From positions 1-6,713 of the forward strand of contig CABTYW010000084.1 in NCBI GenBank assembly GCA_902489135.1: a stretch of 6,713 nt of DNA, given 5' to 3'. The notes under the pieces are model-generated. The model was given only the letters and a program-made list of their open reading frames with translations, made no database searches and was not told where the DNA came from. Position 1 is the first letter of the stretch. The number at the start of each line of letters is the position of its first letter. The DNA comes from an uncultured Synergistaceae bacterium. GTDB taxonomy: Bacteria; Synergistota; Synergistia; Synergistales; Dethiosulfovibrionaceae. Shown here one piece after another: positions 1 through 6,028 of the stretch. A program made the translations under genes and the position numbers.

Positions 1-18
1 CCCCCCCCCCCCCCCCCC
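1..18. other. Poly-C run at the window edge
   Basis: There are eighteen consecutive C residues at the very first bases, with nothing comparable elsewhere in the window. Position and purity suggest an assembly-edge artefact, for example poly-G read tails from two-colour sequencing seen on the other strand. A real homopolymer tract cannot be excluded without reads that span it. Confidence 0.7.
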
Positions 19-247
19 GCAGAGGGCATCATCACGAGACGGAAAGATCATGACACACCTCGACAAAGCCCGTCCCTAACTTGCCGGGTATGAATCGCTC
101 ATCGCAACGGGCTTTCATCTTGAAATTGGGCCGTTCAATCTCCATGACCAAGTGATATTTTCGCCGGCCGGGTGAAGTGGCATTTTCACCGGTTGGCGGC
201 AGAGCCCGGTTATATTTTCAGGACAGGCTGCCGAGGCAGAGCGGCGG
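19..247. other. Non-coding stretch, possible mobile-element remnant
   Basis: I see no credible gene here. Plus-strand frames entering from the left close quickly: one stops with TAA at 77-79, the others nearby. The minus-strand frame open across 115-375 runs through two terminators and has no recognisable domain. The stretch is rich in inverted repeats. One perfect 9-bp pair is AAAGCCCGT at 65-73 with ACGGGCTTT at 107-115. A longer imperfect hairpin pairs 162-176 with 185-198 around an 8-nt loop (177-184), with two G:U pairs and one bulge. Three direct repeats lie inside it and are listed separately. A degenerate insertion-sequence end or a small structured RNA are both possible. Confidence 0.4.
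150..222. repeat. Three imperfect ATTTTC-ACCGG direct repeats
   Basis: Copy 1 (150-168) reads AAGTGATATTTTCGCCGGC and copy 2 (175-193) reads AAGTGGCATTTTCACCGGT, so 15 of 19 positions match at a spacing of 25 bp. A shorter third copy at 209-222 reads GTTATATTTTCAGG and matches 10 of 11 bases of GTGATATTTTC. Clusters of short sites like these, next to an assembly break, recall the multiple transposase-binding repeats at the ends of IS21-family elements. The family assignment is inference only; no transposase frame is visible in this window. Confidence 0.45.
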
Positions 248-280
248 CTTTCGGTCATTGCGCGATCGAAAGTTTTTTTT
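248..280 (+). terminator. Rho-independent terminator, rightward, orphan
   Basis: A 9-bp stem pairs CTTTCGGTC (248-256) with GATCGAAAG (264-272), including one G:U pair, around a 7-nt loop. It is followed directly by eight T residues (273-280). Stem and U-tract both fit an intrinsic terminator for plus-strand transcription. No plus-strand gene is visible to its left, so it must serve a gene ending near or before the window edge, an undetected small RNA, or a mobile-element remnant. Confidence 0.7.
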
Positions 281-355
281 AAAAGCTTACCGCCGGGCAC
301 AACTGAAGGTGTACCGTGACGCCGGATTCCTTTGACAGGGGCGTTGGCGTCGCAT

Positions 356-398
356 AAAAAAGGGCTTCGGACCATTGACGGTCCGAAACCCTTTTTTT
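356..398 (-). terminator. Two-way terminator after the foldase gene
   Basis: A 13-position stem pairs 361-373 with 380-392 around a 6-nt loop (374-379). In minus-strand RNA all positions pair, with one U:G wobble at 365/388. In plus-strand RNA that position becomes a C/A mismatch. Read on the minus strand, the stem is followed by six T residues (361 down to 356), so it ends the transcript of the gene at 405-1766. A run of seven T (392-398) follows the stem on the plus strand, so it may also stop rightward transcription. Confidence 0.85.
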
Positions 399-404
399 GT
401 AAAG

Positions 405-1766
405 CTAGTGTGCGGCGTCGGCGCTGAGGGCCTGTCCGTCACCGCTTGTTGGGGCGGAGGAGGTGTCGGCGGACACGGATGTTTCAACCTCGGCGGCGGG
501 CTGCTGATCGGCCGACTTTTCGACAGTTGCGGATGCATCGGCGGAAGCGGGAGTGTCGGTGGACACGGGTGTTTCAACCTCGGCAGCGGGCTGCTGATCG
601 GCAGGTTTTTCAACGGCTGTGGGCGCATCGGCTGAGGGCTGCCGGTCGGCAGGTTTTTCAACGGCTGCGGGCGCGTCGGCGGCGGGCTGCTGATCAGCCG
701 ACTTTTCGACAGTTGCGGATACGTCGGCGGAAACGGGCGTGTCGGCGGAAACGGGAACGGTGACGTCGCGGCTTTTCACGGTGAAAATGTCAGGCGTCAG
801 AATTTTCACGTTCATTTTTTCGGCAAGCTCTTTGACGTATTTCTGCTGAACTTCCATTTTTTTGCTCTGAAGGAGCATGTTCTTCAGCGAATCCTGAACT
901 TCCGAAAGGGGACGCACATCCTCGGAAAGGGCCTTGAGGCGTTGCACCACAAAAAAATCTTGGCTGGTCAGTTCGATGGGAGCGCTGACGTCGCCGTCTT
1001 TCAGGTCTTTGACGGCTTCAAGTTTTCCCACCATTTCGGCGTTGGCAAGGCGTTCATGCCGATCCCCCGAAGTGGCCTGGACGATGTCGGCGGACACCAG
1101 CGCGACGGCTTTGTCCCAGTCGCCCTGCTCTTTGGCGTCGGCGATGAGCCTCTCGGCGGCCTGCCGGCTCTTCAGCGAGGCGTAATTGACCTGGATGCCT
1201 TCGGGCTGGGTGAAGTTGCCTTTGAGCGCGTCGTACAGCGCCTTGATTTCATCATCGGAAACCACGACGCCGCCGGAAACGTCGCTGAGCATTTTGTTGA
1301 TGGCCAATTCGCGGCCGATGCCGGCTTTTACCTGGTCAAGGGTTTGTCCCTGCGATTGGATGGTCTGAAGGAAAGCTTCTTTGGTGACGTACTGTTTTTC
1401 CAGTGCTTTGAGCTGGTTCTCCACGTCCTCGACGGGGGCGGTGATCTTCAGTCGTCCTACTTCGTCGATGACTGCGCGGTTGGAGACCATCTCGTCGAAG
1501 GCCGCCTTGTAAATAAGGGGCATCTGTTTGTCCGACAGGTCGCGAATTCCATGGCGCTGGACGTAGTCGCGCACGCGCTGCTGCAGCTGGCTTATGTGCA
1601 GCTCTTCGCCGTTGACCACGGCGACCACGTAGTCGCCGGTGTGCTGCTCGTCGCCGGAGCGGAGGCGCCCGGTCCCGTACATAAATCCGACGGAGAGAGT
1701 GAAGATGACGATGAACAGCGCAAGGATCCATTTAATTTGGGTTCGAATTGCAGTTAAAATTAACAA
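405..1766 (-). CDS. Membrane-anchored SurA/PpiD-like peptidyl-prolyl isomerase family protein
   Basis: Predicted periplasmic folding factor of 453 residues. A hydrophobic segment at about residues 13-31 (WILALFIVIFTLSVGFMYG), preceded by Arg/Lys, looks like an uncleaved signal anchor that leaves the rest in the periplasm. Residues about 45-165 resemble the SurA/PpiD N-terminal chaperone domain, with a VAVVNGEELHISQLQQRV core. Residues about 188-285 align in outline with a parvulin rotamase domain, but the usual HILV entry strand reads NYASLK and the GG-D/E-LGW segment is absent, so isomerase activity is doubtful. Residues 335-453 form a low-complexity Ala/Pro/Glu tail. The start is TTG at 1766: an in-frame TAA lies three codons upstream, and AGGGG sits 9 nt before it. 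The gene lies 73 bp downstream of polA on the same strand. A general chaperone or a lipid- or wall-linked factor are alternatives. Confidence 0.8.
   Translation of the reverse strand: MLILTAIRTQIKWILALFIVIFTLSVGFMYGTGRLRSGDEQHTGDYVVAVVNGEELHISQLQQRVRDYVQRHGIRDLSDKQMPLIYKAAFDEMVSNRAVIDEVGRLKITAPVEDVENQLKALEKQYVTKEAFLQTIQSQGQTLDQVKAGIGRELAINKMLSDVSGGVVVSDDEIKALYDALKGNFTQPEGIQVNYASLKSRQAAERLIADAKEQGDWDKAVALVSADIVQATSGDRHERLANAEMVGKLEAVKDLKDGDVSAPIELTSQDFFVVQRLKALSEDVRPLSEVQDSLKNMLLQSKKMEVQQKYVKELAEKMNVKILTPDIFTVKSRDVTVPVSADTPVSADVSATVEKSADQQPAADAPAAVEKPADRQPSADAPTAVEKPADQQPAAEVETPVSTDTPASADASATVEKSADQQPAAEVETSVSADTSSAPTSGDGQALSADAAH
408..746 (-). repeat. Coding tandem repeats in the foldase C-terminal tail
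   Basis: The tail (residues about 341-453) is built from VEK(S/P)AD(Q/R)QPA blocks starting at residues 353, 369, 385 and 415. At DNA level, 481-510 and 571-600 match at 29 of 30 bases (90-bp period). Bases 601-648 and 649-696 form adjacent 48-bp units. The 24 bases at 511-534 recur exactly at 697-720. All periods are multiples of three, so gain or loss of a unit would keep the frame open. The composition suggests an extended, flexible periplasmic segment. Confidence 0.85.
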
Positions 1767-1775
1767 CGACGTTTA

Positions 1776-1780
1776 CCCCT
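1776..1780 (-). promoter_or_regulatory. Ribosome binding site that supports a TTG start
   Basis: Read on the minus strand, AGGGG lies 9 nt before the TTG at 1766. No ATG or GTG is available in frame between the upstream stop and the transmembrane segment, so this site decides the start of the foldase gene. Confidence 0.65.
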
Positions 1781-1839
1781 TTCAGAAGTCACGGATAAAA
1801 AGGCTATGGTTCACAACTTCAAAATTCTACCATAAAACG

Positions 1840-4398
1840 TTAAATTGTGGCGAGTGTTTTTCCTATCGACCGTTCAGTTTTCATGGGTACTGACAGCTCA
1901 ACGGCATGCTCCATAACTTCGCCGAGTTGGGCGGCCCGCTCTTCTGCCTCCTGCGCGGGACATTCGCAGACCAGTGAGTCGTGAACTTGAAGGACCATGT
2001 GGACGTCGGTGCCGGCAAAATGTTCAGTGACTTTTCTCATGGCAATTTTCGTGATGTCCGCAGCGGTTCCCTGAATGGGGGAATTGACGGCGACTCGGTT
2101 TTGATGGACCTTCGTGGAGCCCGTGGTGATCTCATCGAGGGGCCGGCGGCGCCCGAAAAGGGTAGCCGTGTAGCCGTCGGAAAGGGATTTTTCACGGCTG
2201 GTTTCTATGTATTGACGTACTCCGGGCATGGCGTTGAAATAGGCGTCCATAATGCGGGCCGCTGAAGCACGGTCGGTGCCCAGCCTTGAAGCCAGACCGA
2301 AGACGCTCATGCCGTAAATCAGACCGAAGCTCACTGTTTTTGCGCTGCGGCGCAGTTCTTTCGTCACCGATTCGGGCGGCAGGCCGAAAATCAGCGCGGC
2401 CGTTTCGGTGTGAATGTCGCGGTCGGAGTTGAAAATTGCAATGAGCTGCGGATCGCCTGAAAGATGGGCCAAGACGCGCAGTTCGATTTGGGAGTAATCG
2501 GCCGCCACGAAGACGCTGCCTTCCCGGGCCGGGAGCAGGCACTCGCGGACGCGCGTTCCCCATCCGCCGTAGGCCGGCAGGTTCTGCATGTTGGGATCTC
2601 TGCTGCTCAGCCGGCCTGTGCCGGTGGTGAGCGCTTCAAAGGTGCTGTGAATGAGGCCGTCTTTCTCGCTGGCGGAAAGAAGGGGCTGGACAAAGCCCGA
2701 AGCCATTTTCTGAAGTTCGCGGTACTCCAAAAGCTGGGCCGGCACATCACATCGAGTTCCGCAAATTTCCCGCAGCTGCTCCAATACGGACACGTTGGTG
2801 GAGTATCCCGTCTTCGTCTTTTTAATGGGCGGTAGCCCCAGTTTTTCAAAGAGAAGCTCGCCGATTTGCTTGGGAGAGTTGACGTTAATGTCGCTTCCTG
2901 CGGCGTCGCGGATTTTTTGAGAGATCTCTTCAAGGCGCCGGTTCAGCTCAACGGACAGCGCCGTCATTTTTTCGCGGTCCACGCGAATGCCCCGCCGTTC
3001 CATATTCACGAGGATGGGAATGAGGGGCAGGTCAATGTCGTTCATCACCGATGTGAGTTTTTGACGGGCAATCTGCCGCTGCAGCTCTTCGCTCAGGGTG
3101 AAAAGACGCGCGGCGCGCGAAGGCGAGAACTCCAGTCCCAGTTCCTTGGCGGCGTCGTATTTTTCCAGGTCGGGGTGGAGAAGATACCATGCCGTTTTTA
3201 TGTCGGTGATGCCCCCCACGGCGGGATGCTCCATCAGAGAGCACAGTGCTTTGGCATCGAGACAGATGAGTCGGTGCTCCATCAGCGGTTCTTTGTAAGG
3301 GCGAAGGTCGTCCAAAGTGCCCTTCCACCAGCTGCCGTCGGGCGCGGCGAGAATAACGGCGCGGGCTTTCAAAACTTCGGGGGTAACGGCATAAACTTTG
3401 TCGCAGCTGTGTTCGTCGAGGTCCAGCGACAGGCGCGGAGCTTCCAGAAGCGTCTCAAGAGGGACGGGACCTTGGAGCTCGGCCGGCGGCGGGGATTTTT
3501 CGTCGTCGGGCGCGGATGCGGCTCCATCGGGCAAAGGCGCGGGGGTATGAAAGGTCTCCGCCGCTTTTTTCAGGCCGAGGCGGAAGCAGAATTTTCTGAA
3601 AGCTTCAAAATCGGCGGAACTTTCGGCATCGATGAATTCACTGAGATCCTCGTCGCACTTCAGACGGGTGAGACGGCGATTTTCAATGGCCCGGGTGCCC
3701 TGGGCGGTCAGGTTTTTTCGCAAAGACGGCGAGAGGTCTTGGGCATGAGCCAAAATTTCCTCAATGGAACCGTACTGACCGATGAGCCGCGACGCCGTTT
3801 TGTCGCCCACGCCGGCCACGCCGTGAATGTTGTCCGCCGTGTCGCCCATGAGCGAGAGATAATCCACCATCTTTTCGGGCTGAAAACCGTACCGCTCGGC
3901 AAAGCTCTCGGGCGTATAAACGTCGAAAGACGACAGTCCCTTGCCGGGACGGATAATTTTGACCCTCGGACGAAGGACCTGCATGATGTCTTTGTCGGAG
4001 GTGAGAATGGTCACGTCGTCGCCGCCGCGCGAAAACTGCACGGCCGCCGAGCCGATGAGATCGTCGGCTTCCACGGTTTGACGCGCCATAATGCGAATTC
4101 CCAGCAGAGGAAGCATCTGCTGCAGCAGCGGAATCTGCTGTTTAAACTCTTCAGGCGTCGGAGAGCGTGTGCCCTTGTAGTCGGGGTAGAGCAGATGGCG
4201 GAACGTTGGACCCTTCATGTCGAAGGCCGTGTAAATTTCATCGGGCTGAAACTCCTGCAGAGCCTTGCCCAACATGTTGAAAAAACCCACCAGCGCGTTG
4301 GTCGGCGTGCCGTCGGCGGCGTTGAGATGGGGAATGGCGTAAAAGGCGCGAAAGGCGATGCCGTGTCCGTCAATGAGCAGAATGTTTTTTGATGGCAT
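1840..4398 (-). CDS. polA: DNA polymerase I
   Basis: Cytoplasmic repair and Okazaki-fragment polymerase, 852 residues, close to Taq Pol I (832) and shorter than the E. coli enzyme (928). Residues 1-285 form the 5'-3' exonuclease (FEN) domain: NILLIDGHG at 5-13, the acidic cluster VEADDLIG (109-116), TSDKD (133-137) and LMGDTADNIHG (183-193), where most relatives have DNIPG. A Pro/Asp-rich linker spans about 285-315. Residues about 315-445 match a 3'-5' exonuclease domain that lacks the usual catalytic carboxylates, so proofreading is probably absent. The polymerase domain carries motif A AADYSQIELR (D634), the O-helix RRSAKTVSFGLIYG (R683, K687, F691, Y695) and motif C QVHDSLV (H806, D807, S808). 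The usual residue after the catalytic Asp is Glu. ATG at 4398 has GGAGG 11 nt upstream. It is divergent from gltX and may be co-transcribed with the foldase gene downstream. Confidence 0.98.
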   Translation of the reverse strand: MPSKNILLIDGHGIAFRAFYAIPHLNAADGTPTNALVGFFNMLGKALQEFQPDEIYTAFDMKGPTFRHLLYPDYKGTRSPTPEEFKQQIPLLQQMLPLLGIRIMARQTVEADDLIGSAAVQFSRGGDDVTILTSDKDIMQVLRPRVKIIRPGKGLSSFDVYTPESFAERYGFQPEKMVDYLSLMGDTADNIHGVAGVGDKTASRLIGQYGSIEEILAHAQDLSPSLRKNLTAQGTRAIENRRLTRLKCDEDLSEFIDAESSADFEAFRKFCFRLGLKKAAETFHTPAPLPDGAASAPDDEKSPPPAELQGPVPLETLLEAPRLSLDLDEHSCDKVYAVTPEVLKARAVILAAPDGSWWKGTLDDLRPYKEPLMEHRLICLDAKALCSLMEHPAVGGITDIKTAWYLLHPDLEKYDAAKELGLEFSPSRAARLFTLSEELQRQIARQKLTSVMNDIDLPLIPILVNMERRGIRVDREKMTALSVELNRRLEEISQKIRDAAGSDINVNSPKQIGELLFEKLGLPPIKKTKTGYSTNVSVLEQLREICGTRCDVPAQLLEYRELQKMASGFVQPLLSASEKDGLIHSTFEALTTGTGRLSSRDPNMQNLPAYGGWGTRVRECLLPAREGSVFVAADYSQIELRVLAHLSGDPQLIAIFNSDRDIHTETAALIFGLPPESVTKELRRSAKTVSFGLIYGMSVFGLASRLGTDRASAARIMDAYFNAMPGVRQYIETSREKSLSDGYTATLFGRRRPLDEITTGSTKVHQNRVAVNSPIQGTAADITKIAMRKVTEHFAGTDVHMVLQVHDSLVCECPAQEAEERAAQLGEVMEHAVELSVPMKTERSIGKTLATI

Positions 4399-4399
4399 A

Positions 4400-4428
4400 T
4401 TTCCATAAACCTCCAGGACAGGTATAAT
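4400..4428 (+). promoter_or_regulatory. Candidate sigma-70 promoter for gltX
   Basis: A perfect TATAAT (-10) at 4423-4428 follows a TTTCCA (-35, 4 of 6) at 4400-4405 with a 17-bp spacer. Transcription would begin near 4435, giving a leader of about 50 nt before the gltX ATG. The -35 box abuts the polA start codon. Confidence 0.6.
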
Positions 4429-4439
4429 GCTGTATGTCT

Positions 4440-4469
4440 ATTTTACACGTCAGAGAAAAATTATGTGAG
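4440..4469 (-). promoter_or_regulatory. Candidate sigma-70 promoter for polA
   Basis: On the minus strand, TAAAAT (4445-4440, 5 of 6) follows CTCACA (4469-4464, 4 of 6) with an 18-bp spacer. It sits in the only upstream gap polA has. A competing assignment uses CTGACG and CATTAT further downstream, so the exact promoter is uncertain. Confidence 0.35.
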
Positions 4470-4484
4470 GAGGAACTTATATAA

Positions 4485-5831
4485 ATGAACGATGAAGTAA
4501 GAGTTCGTTTTGCTCCCAGTCCTACGGGCGCCTTGCACATCGGCGGCGCGCATACCGCACTTTTCAACTGGCTGTGGGCGCGGCACAACGGCGGAAAGTT
4601 CATTCTGCGCATTGAGGATACCGATCGCGTGCGTTCCACTAAAGAATACGAAGAGACTATCATGTCGGGCATGAAATGGCTTGACCTCGATTGGGACGAA
4701 GGCCCGGACGTGGGCGGCGATTACGGCCCCTACCGCCAGACGGAGCGTCTGGACCTGTACAATAAATACGCGACGCAGCTCCTCGATGAAGGCAAGGCCT
4801 ACAAAGACGGCGAAGCCGTGATCTACAAAGTTCCGCTGGGATTGGATATCGGCTTTGACGACGAAGTTTACGGCCACGTGGACTATAAGAGCGACGCGCT
4901 CATCGACGGGCGCACTGGCGTGATGAAGGACATCGTTCTCATCAAGAGCGACGGCTTCCCCACCTATAATTATGCCGTGGTGGTGGACGATCATCTCATG
5001 AAAATGAGCCACGTCATTCGCGGCGAGGACCATATTTCCAATACGCCCAAGCAGGTGTTGCTCTATAAGGCGCTGGGCTGGGACATGCCGAAATTTGCCC
5101 ACCTGCCCATGATCCTCGGCAAAGATAAGAAAAAACTTTCCAAGCGCCACGGCGCCACCAGCGTCTACGATTATCGCGACATGGGCTACCTGCCGAGCTC
5201 GATTTTCAATTTCCTGGCGCTGCTGGGCTGGGCGCCCAAGGGTGACGTGGAAATTTTCGGACGCGATCTGGCCATCGGGGAGTTTGAACTGCACAACATC
5301 AACCGCAAAGCGTCGGTGTTCGATTTCGATAAACTCAATTTTATCAATCAGGAACACATTACCCGCATGCCCGTCAAAGAGAAATTCCAGCTGATCCGCC
5401 CTTTCTGGGAAGCTGCCGGCATCGACTGCAGCCATTTGAATATGGAATATCTCGCCAAAGGTTTTGAACTCATGGCGGGACGCGGCAAGACCATCAAAGA
5501 ACTGGCGGAGTTCTCCGATTACCTTGTGTCTTTTGCTCCCGTGGCCGCCCGCTACGACGGAAGCGACCTCAGCGAAGACGCTCGCTCTTTGCTGAAGGCC
5601 TACAGCGCCGACTTTATGGCTGCAGTGAACCTGAAAACGCCCGATGAGATGCTCAGCTTCTCCCGCGCCTGGTGCGAGGCCCACGGAGCGAAGCTCAAGG
5701 ACGTCGCCATGCCGCTGCGCTTCATGCTCACGGGGTACAAAGTCAGTCCCGGCATTTTCGAGGTCATTGAGCTGCTTGGCCGCGGCGAAGTCGGCCTGAG
5801 ACTGCGGCACTACGGCCTTTGCGAGGGATAG
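4485..5831 (+). CDS. gltX: Glutamyl-tRNA synthetase, compact form
   Basis: Class I aminoacyl-tRNA synthetase that charges tRNA-Glu (and tRNA-Gln too if non-discriminating) in the cytoplasm. It has 448 residues against roughly 465-490 in most bacteria. The Rossmann fold begins with VRFAPSPTGALHIGG (7-21), which holds the HIGH-like motif (H18-G21). RIEDTDRVRS (42-51) and GPYRQTER (81-88) follow. YNYAVVVDDHLMKMSHVIRGEDH (part of 161-183) is strongly conserved, and KLSKR (217-221) is the KMSKS-like loop. Residues about 310-448 form the helical anticodon-binding region. The shortfall is internal: after GKAYK (103-107) the protein goes straight to DGEAVIYKVP, skipping the CYC-type insertion of about 40 residues that carries zinc ligands in many GluRS. 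ATG at 4485 has AGGAGG (4468-4473) 11 nt upstream. It appears monocistronic. Confidence 0.97.
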   Translation: MNDEVRVRFAPSPTGALHIGGAHTALFNWLWARHNGGKFILRIEDTDRVRSTKEYEETIMSGMKWLDLDWDEGPDVGGDYGPYRQTERLDLYNKYATQLLDEGKAYKDGEAVIYKVPLGLDIGFDDEVYGHVDYKSDALIDGRTGVMKDIVLIKSDGFPTYNYAVVVDDHLMKMSHVIRGEDHISNTPKQVLLYKALGWDMPKFAHLPMILGKDKKKLSKRHGATSVYDYRDMGYLPSSIFNFLALLGWAPKGDVEIFGRDLAIGEFELHNINRKASVFDFDKLNFINQEHITRMPVKEKFQLIRPFWEAAGIDCSHLNMEYLAKGFELMAGRGKTIKELAEFSDYLVSFAPVAARYDGSDLSEDARSLLKAYSADFMAAVNLKTPDEMLSFSRAWCEAHGAKLKDVAMPLRFMLTGYKVSPGIFEVIELLGRGEVGLRLRHYGLCEG

Positions 5832-5842
5832 GGTTCGGGAAG

Positions 5843-5874
5843 GGCGGCGGTCTTGGCGTCGCCGCCGCCACTTT
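5843..5874 (+). terminator. Probable terminator after gltX
   Basis: GGCGGCGG (5843-5850) pairs perfectly with CCGCCGCC (5862-5869) around an 11-nt loop, starting 12 bp after the gltX stop. Only a short ACTTTT follows, and part of it could extend the stem by pairing with GAAG upstream. It is a very stable hairpin with a weak U-tract, so termination is likely but not certain. Confidence 0.5.
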
Positions 5875-5905
5875 TCCCGCTGCGGACGCTTGAGAAAAAA
5901 CAGGT

Positions 5906-5952
5906 TTCGTTAAAAATTAAGATTTGACATTTGGGAAAAATCGGTGTATAGT
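5906..5952 (+). promoter_or_regulatory. Strong sigma-70 promoter of the cold shock gene
   Basis: Consensus -35 TTGACA (5924-5929), a 17-bp spacer and TATAGT (5947-5952, 5 of 6) make this the best promoter in the window. The A/T-rich stretch 5908-5923, including TTAAAAATTAA, lies where an UP element would contact the RNA polymerase alpha subunits. Transcription should start near 5959. Confidence 0.85.
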
Positions 5953-5958
5953 CTCCCC

Positions 5959-5995
5959 GTACTGAAGAAATTTTCGGTACAGCCGTGTTGCACGG
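5959..5995 (+). promoter_or_regulatory. Structured 5' leader of the cold shock mRNA
   Basis: Two hairpins lie between the predicted transcript start and the ribosome binding site. The first pairs GTACTGAA (5959-5966) with TTCGGTAC (5973-5980), 8 bp including one wobble, and begins at about the first transcribed base. The second pairs CCGTG (5983-5987) with CACGG (5991-5995) around a 3-nt loop. The remaining leader down to the Shine-Dalgarno site is A/T-rich and looks unpaired. The roughly 70-nt leader is shorter than that of E. coli cspA, and I see no clear match to its cold box. Confidence 0.5.
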
Positions 5996-6013
5996 ACAAT
6001 TTATAAGAAGTTT

Positions 6014-6020
6014 TTGGAGG
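6014..6020 (+). promoter_or_regulatory. Ribosome binding site deciding a GTG start for csp
   Basis: TTGGAGG lies 8 nt before GTG at 6029. The frame stays open upstream to a TTG at 6014, but that codon is part of the Shine-Dalgarno sequence itself. Starting at 6029 also gives the canonical cold shock N-terminus MKGKVKWFN. Confidence 0.85.
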
Positions 6021-6028
6021 CAAGCACT

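Noticed and set aside
316..353. 8-bp inverted repeat GTGACGCC / GGCGTCGC
   Set aside because: The loop is 22 nt, there is no U-tract on either strand and no associated gene. It is common by chance in GC-rich sequence.
115..375. Minus-strand frame of 86 codons near the left edge
   Set aside because: It starts inside the terminator of the foldase gene, crosses a second terminator and has no homology I recognise.
481..720. CRISPR-like spacing of repeats
   Set aside because: The repeats lie in frame within a coding sequence, have mixed periods (48, 90 and 186 bp) and encode a low-complexity protein tail. There are no palindromic repeats or cas genes.
942..1757. Plus-strand open frame (271 codons) opposite the foldase gene
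   Set aside because: Antisense shadow without recognisable motifs. The minus-strand frame has a signal anchor, SurA-like domain, ribosome binding site and terminator.
1797..1834. Possible terminator or attenuator between polA and the foldase gene
   Set aside because: On the minus strand TATGGT pairs with ACCATA and is followed by a T-run, but the stem is only 6-7 bp with an 18-nt loop, too weak to call.
2866..4392. Long open frame (508 codons) on the plus strand opposite polA
   Set aside because: It is fully antisense to a certain gene with strong family motifs, shows no recognisable domain, and is the kind of frame that GC-rich codon usage leaves open by chance.
4461..5810. Long open frame (449 codons) on the minus strand opposite gltX
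   Set aside because: It mirrors gltX almost completely, has no family signature, and is rich in His/Val/Phe as expected of a shadow frame. The sense-strand product is unambiguous.
6014..6028. Upstream TTG as the csp start (70 residues)
   Set aside because: The TTG is part of the Shine-Dalgarno sequence. The GTG at 6029 has ideal spacing and gives the standard cold shock N-terminus.
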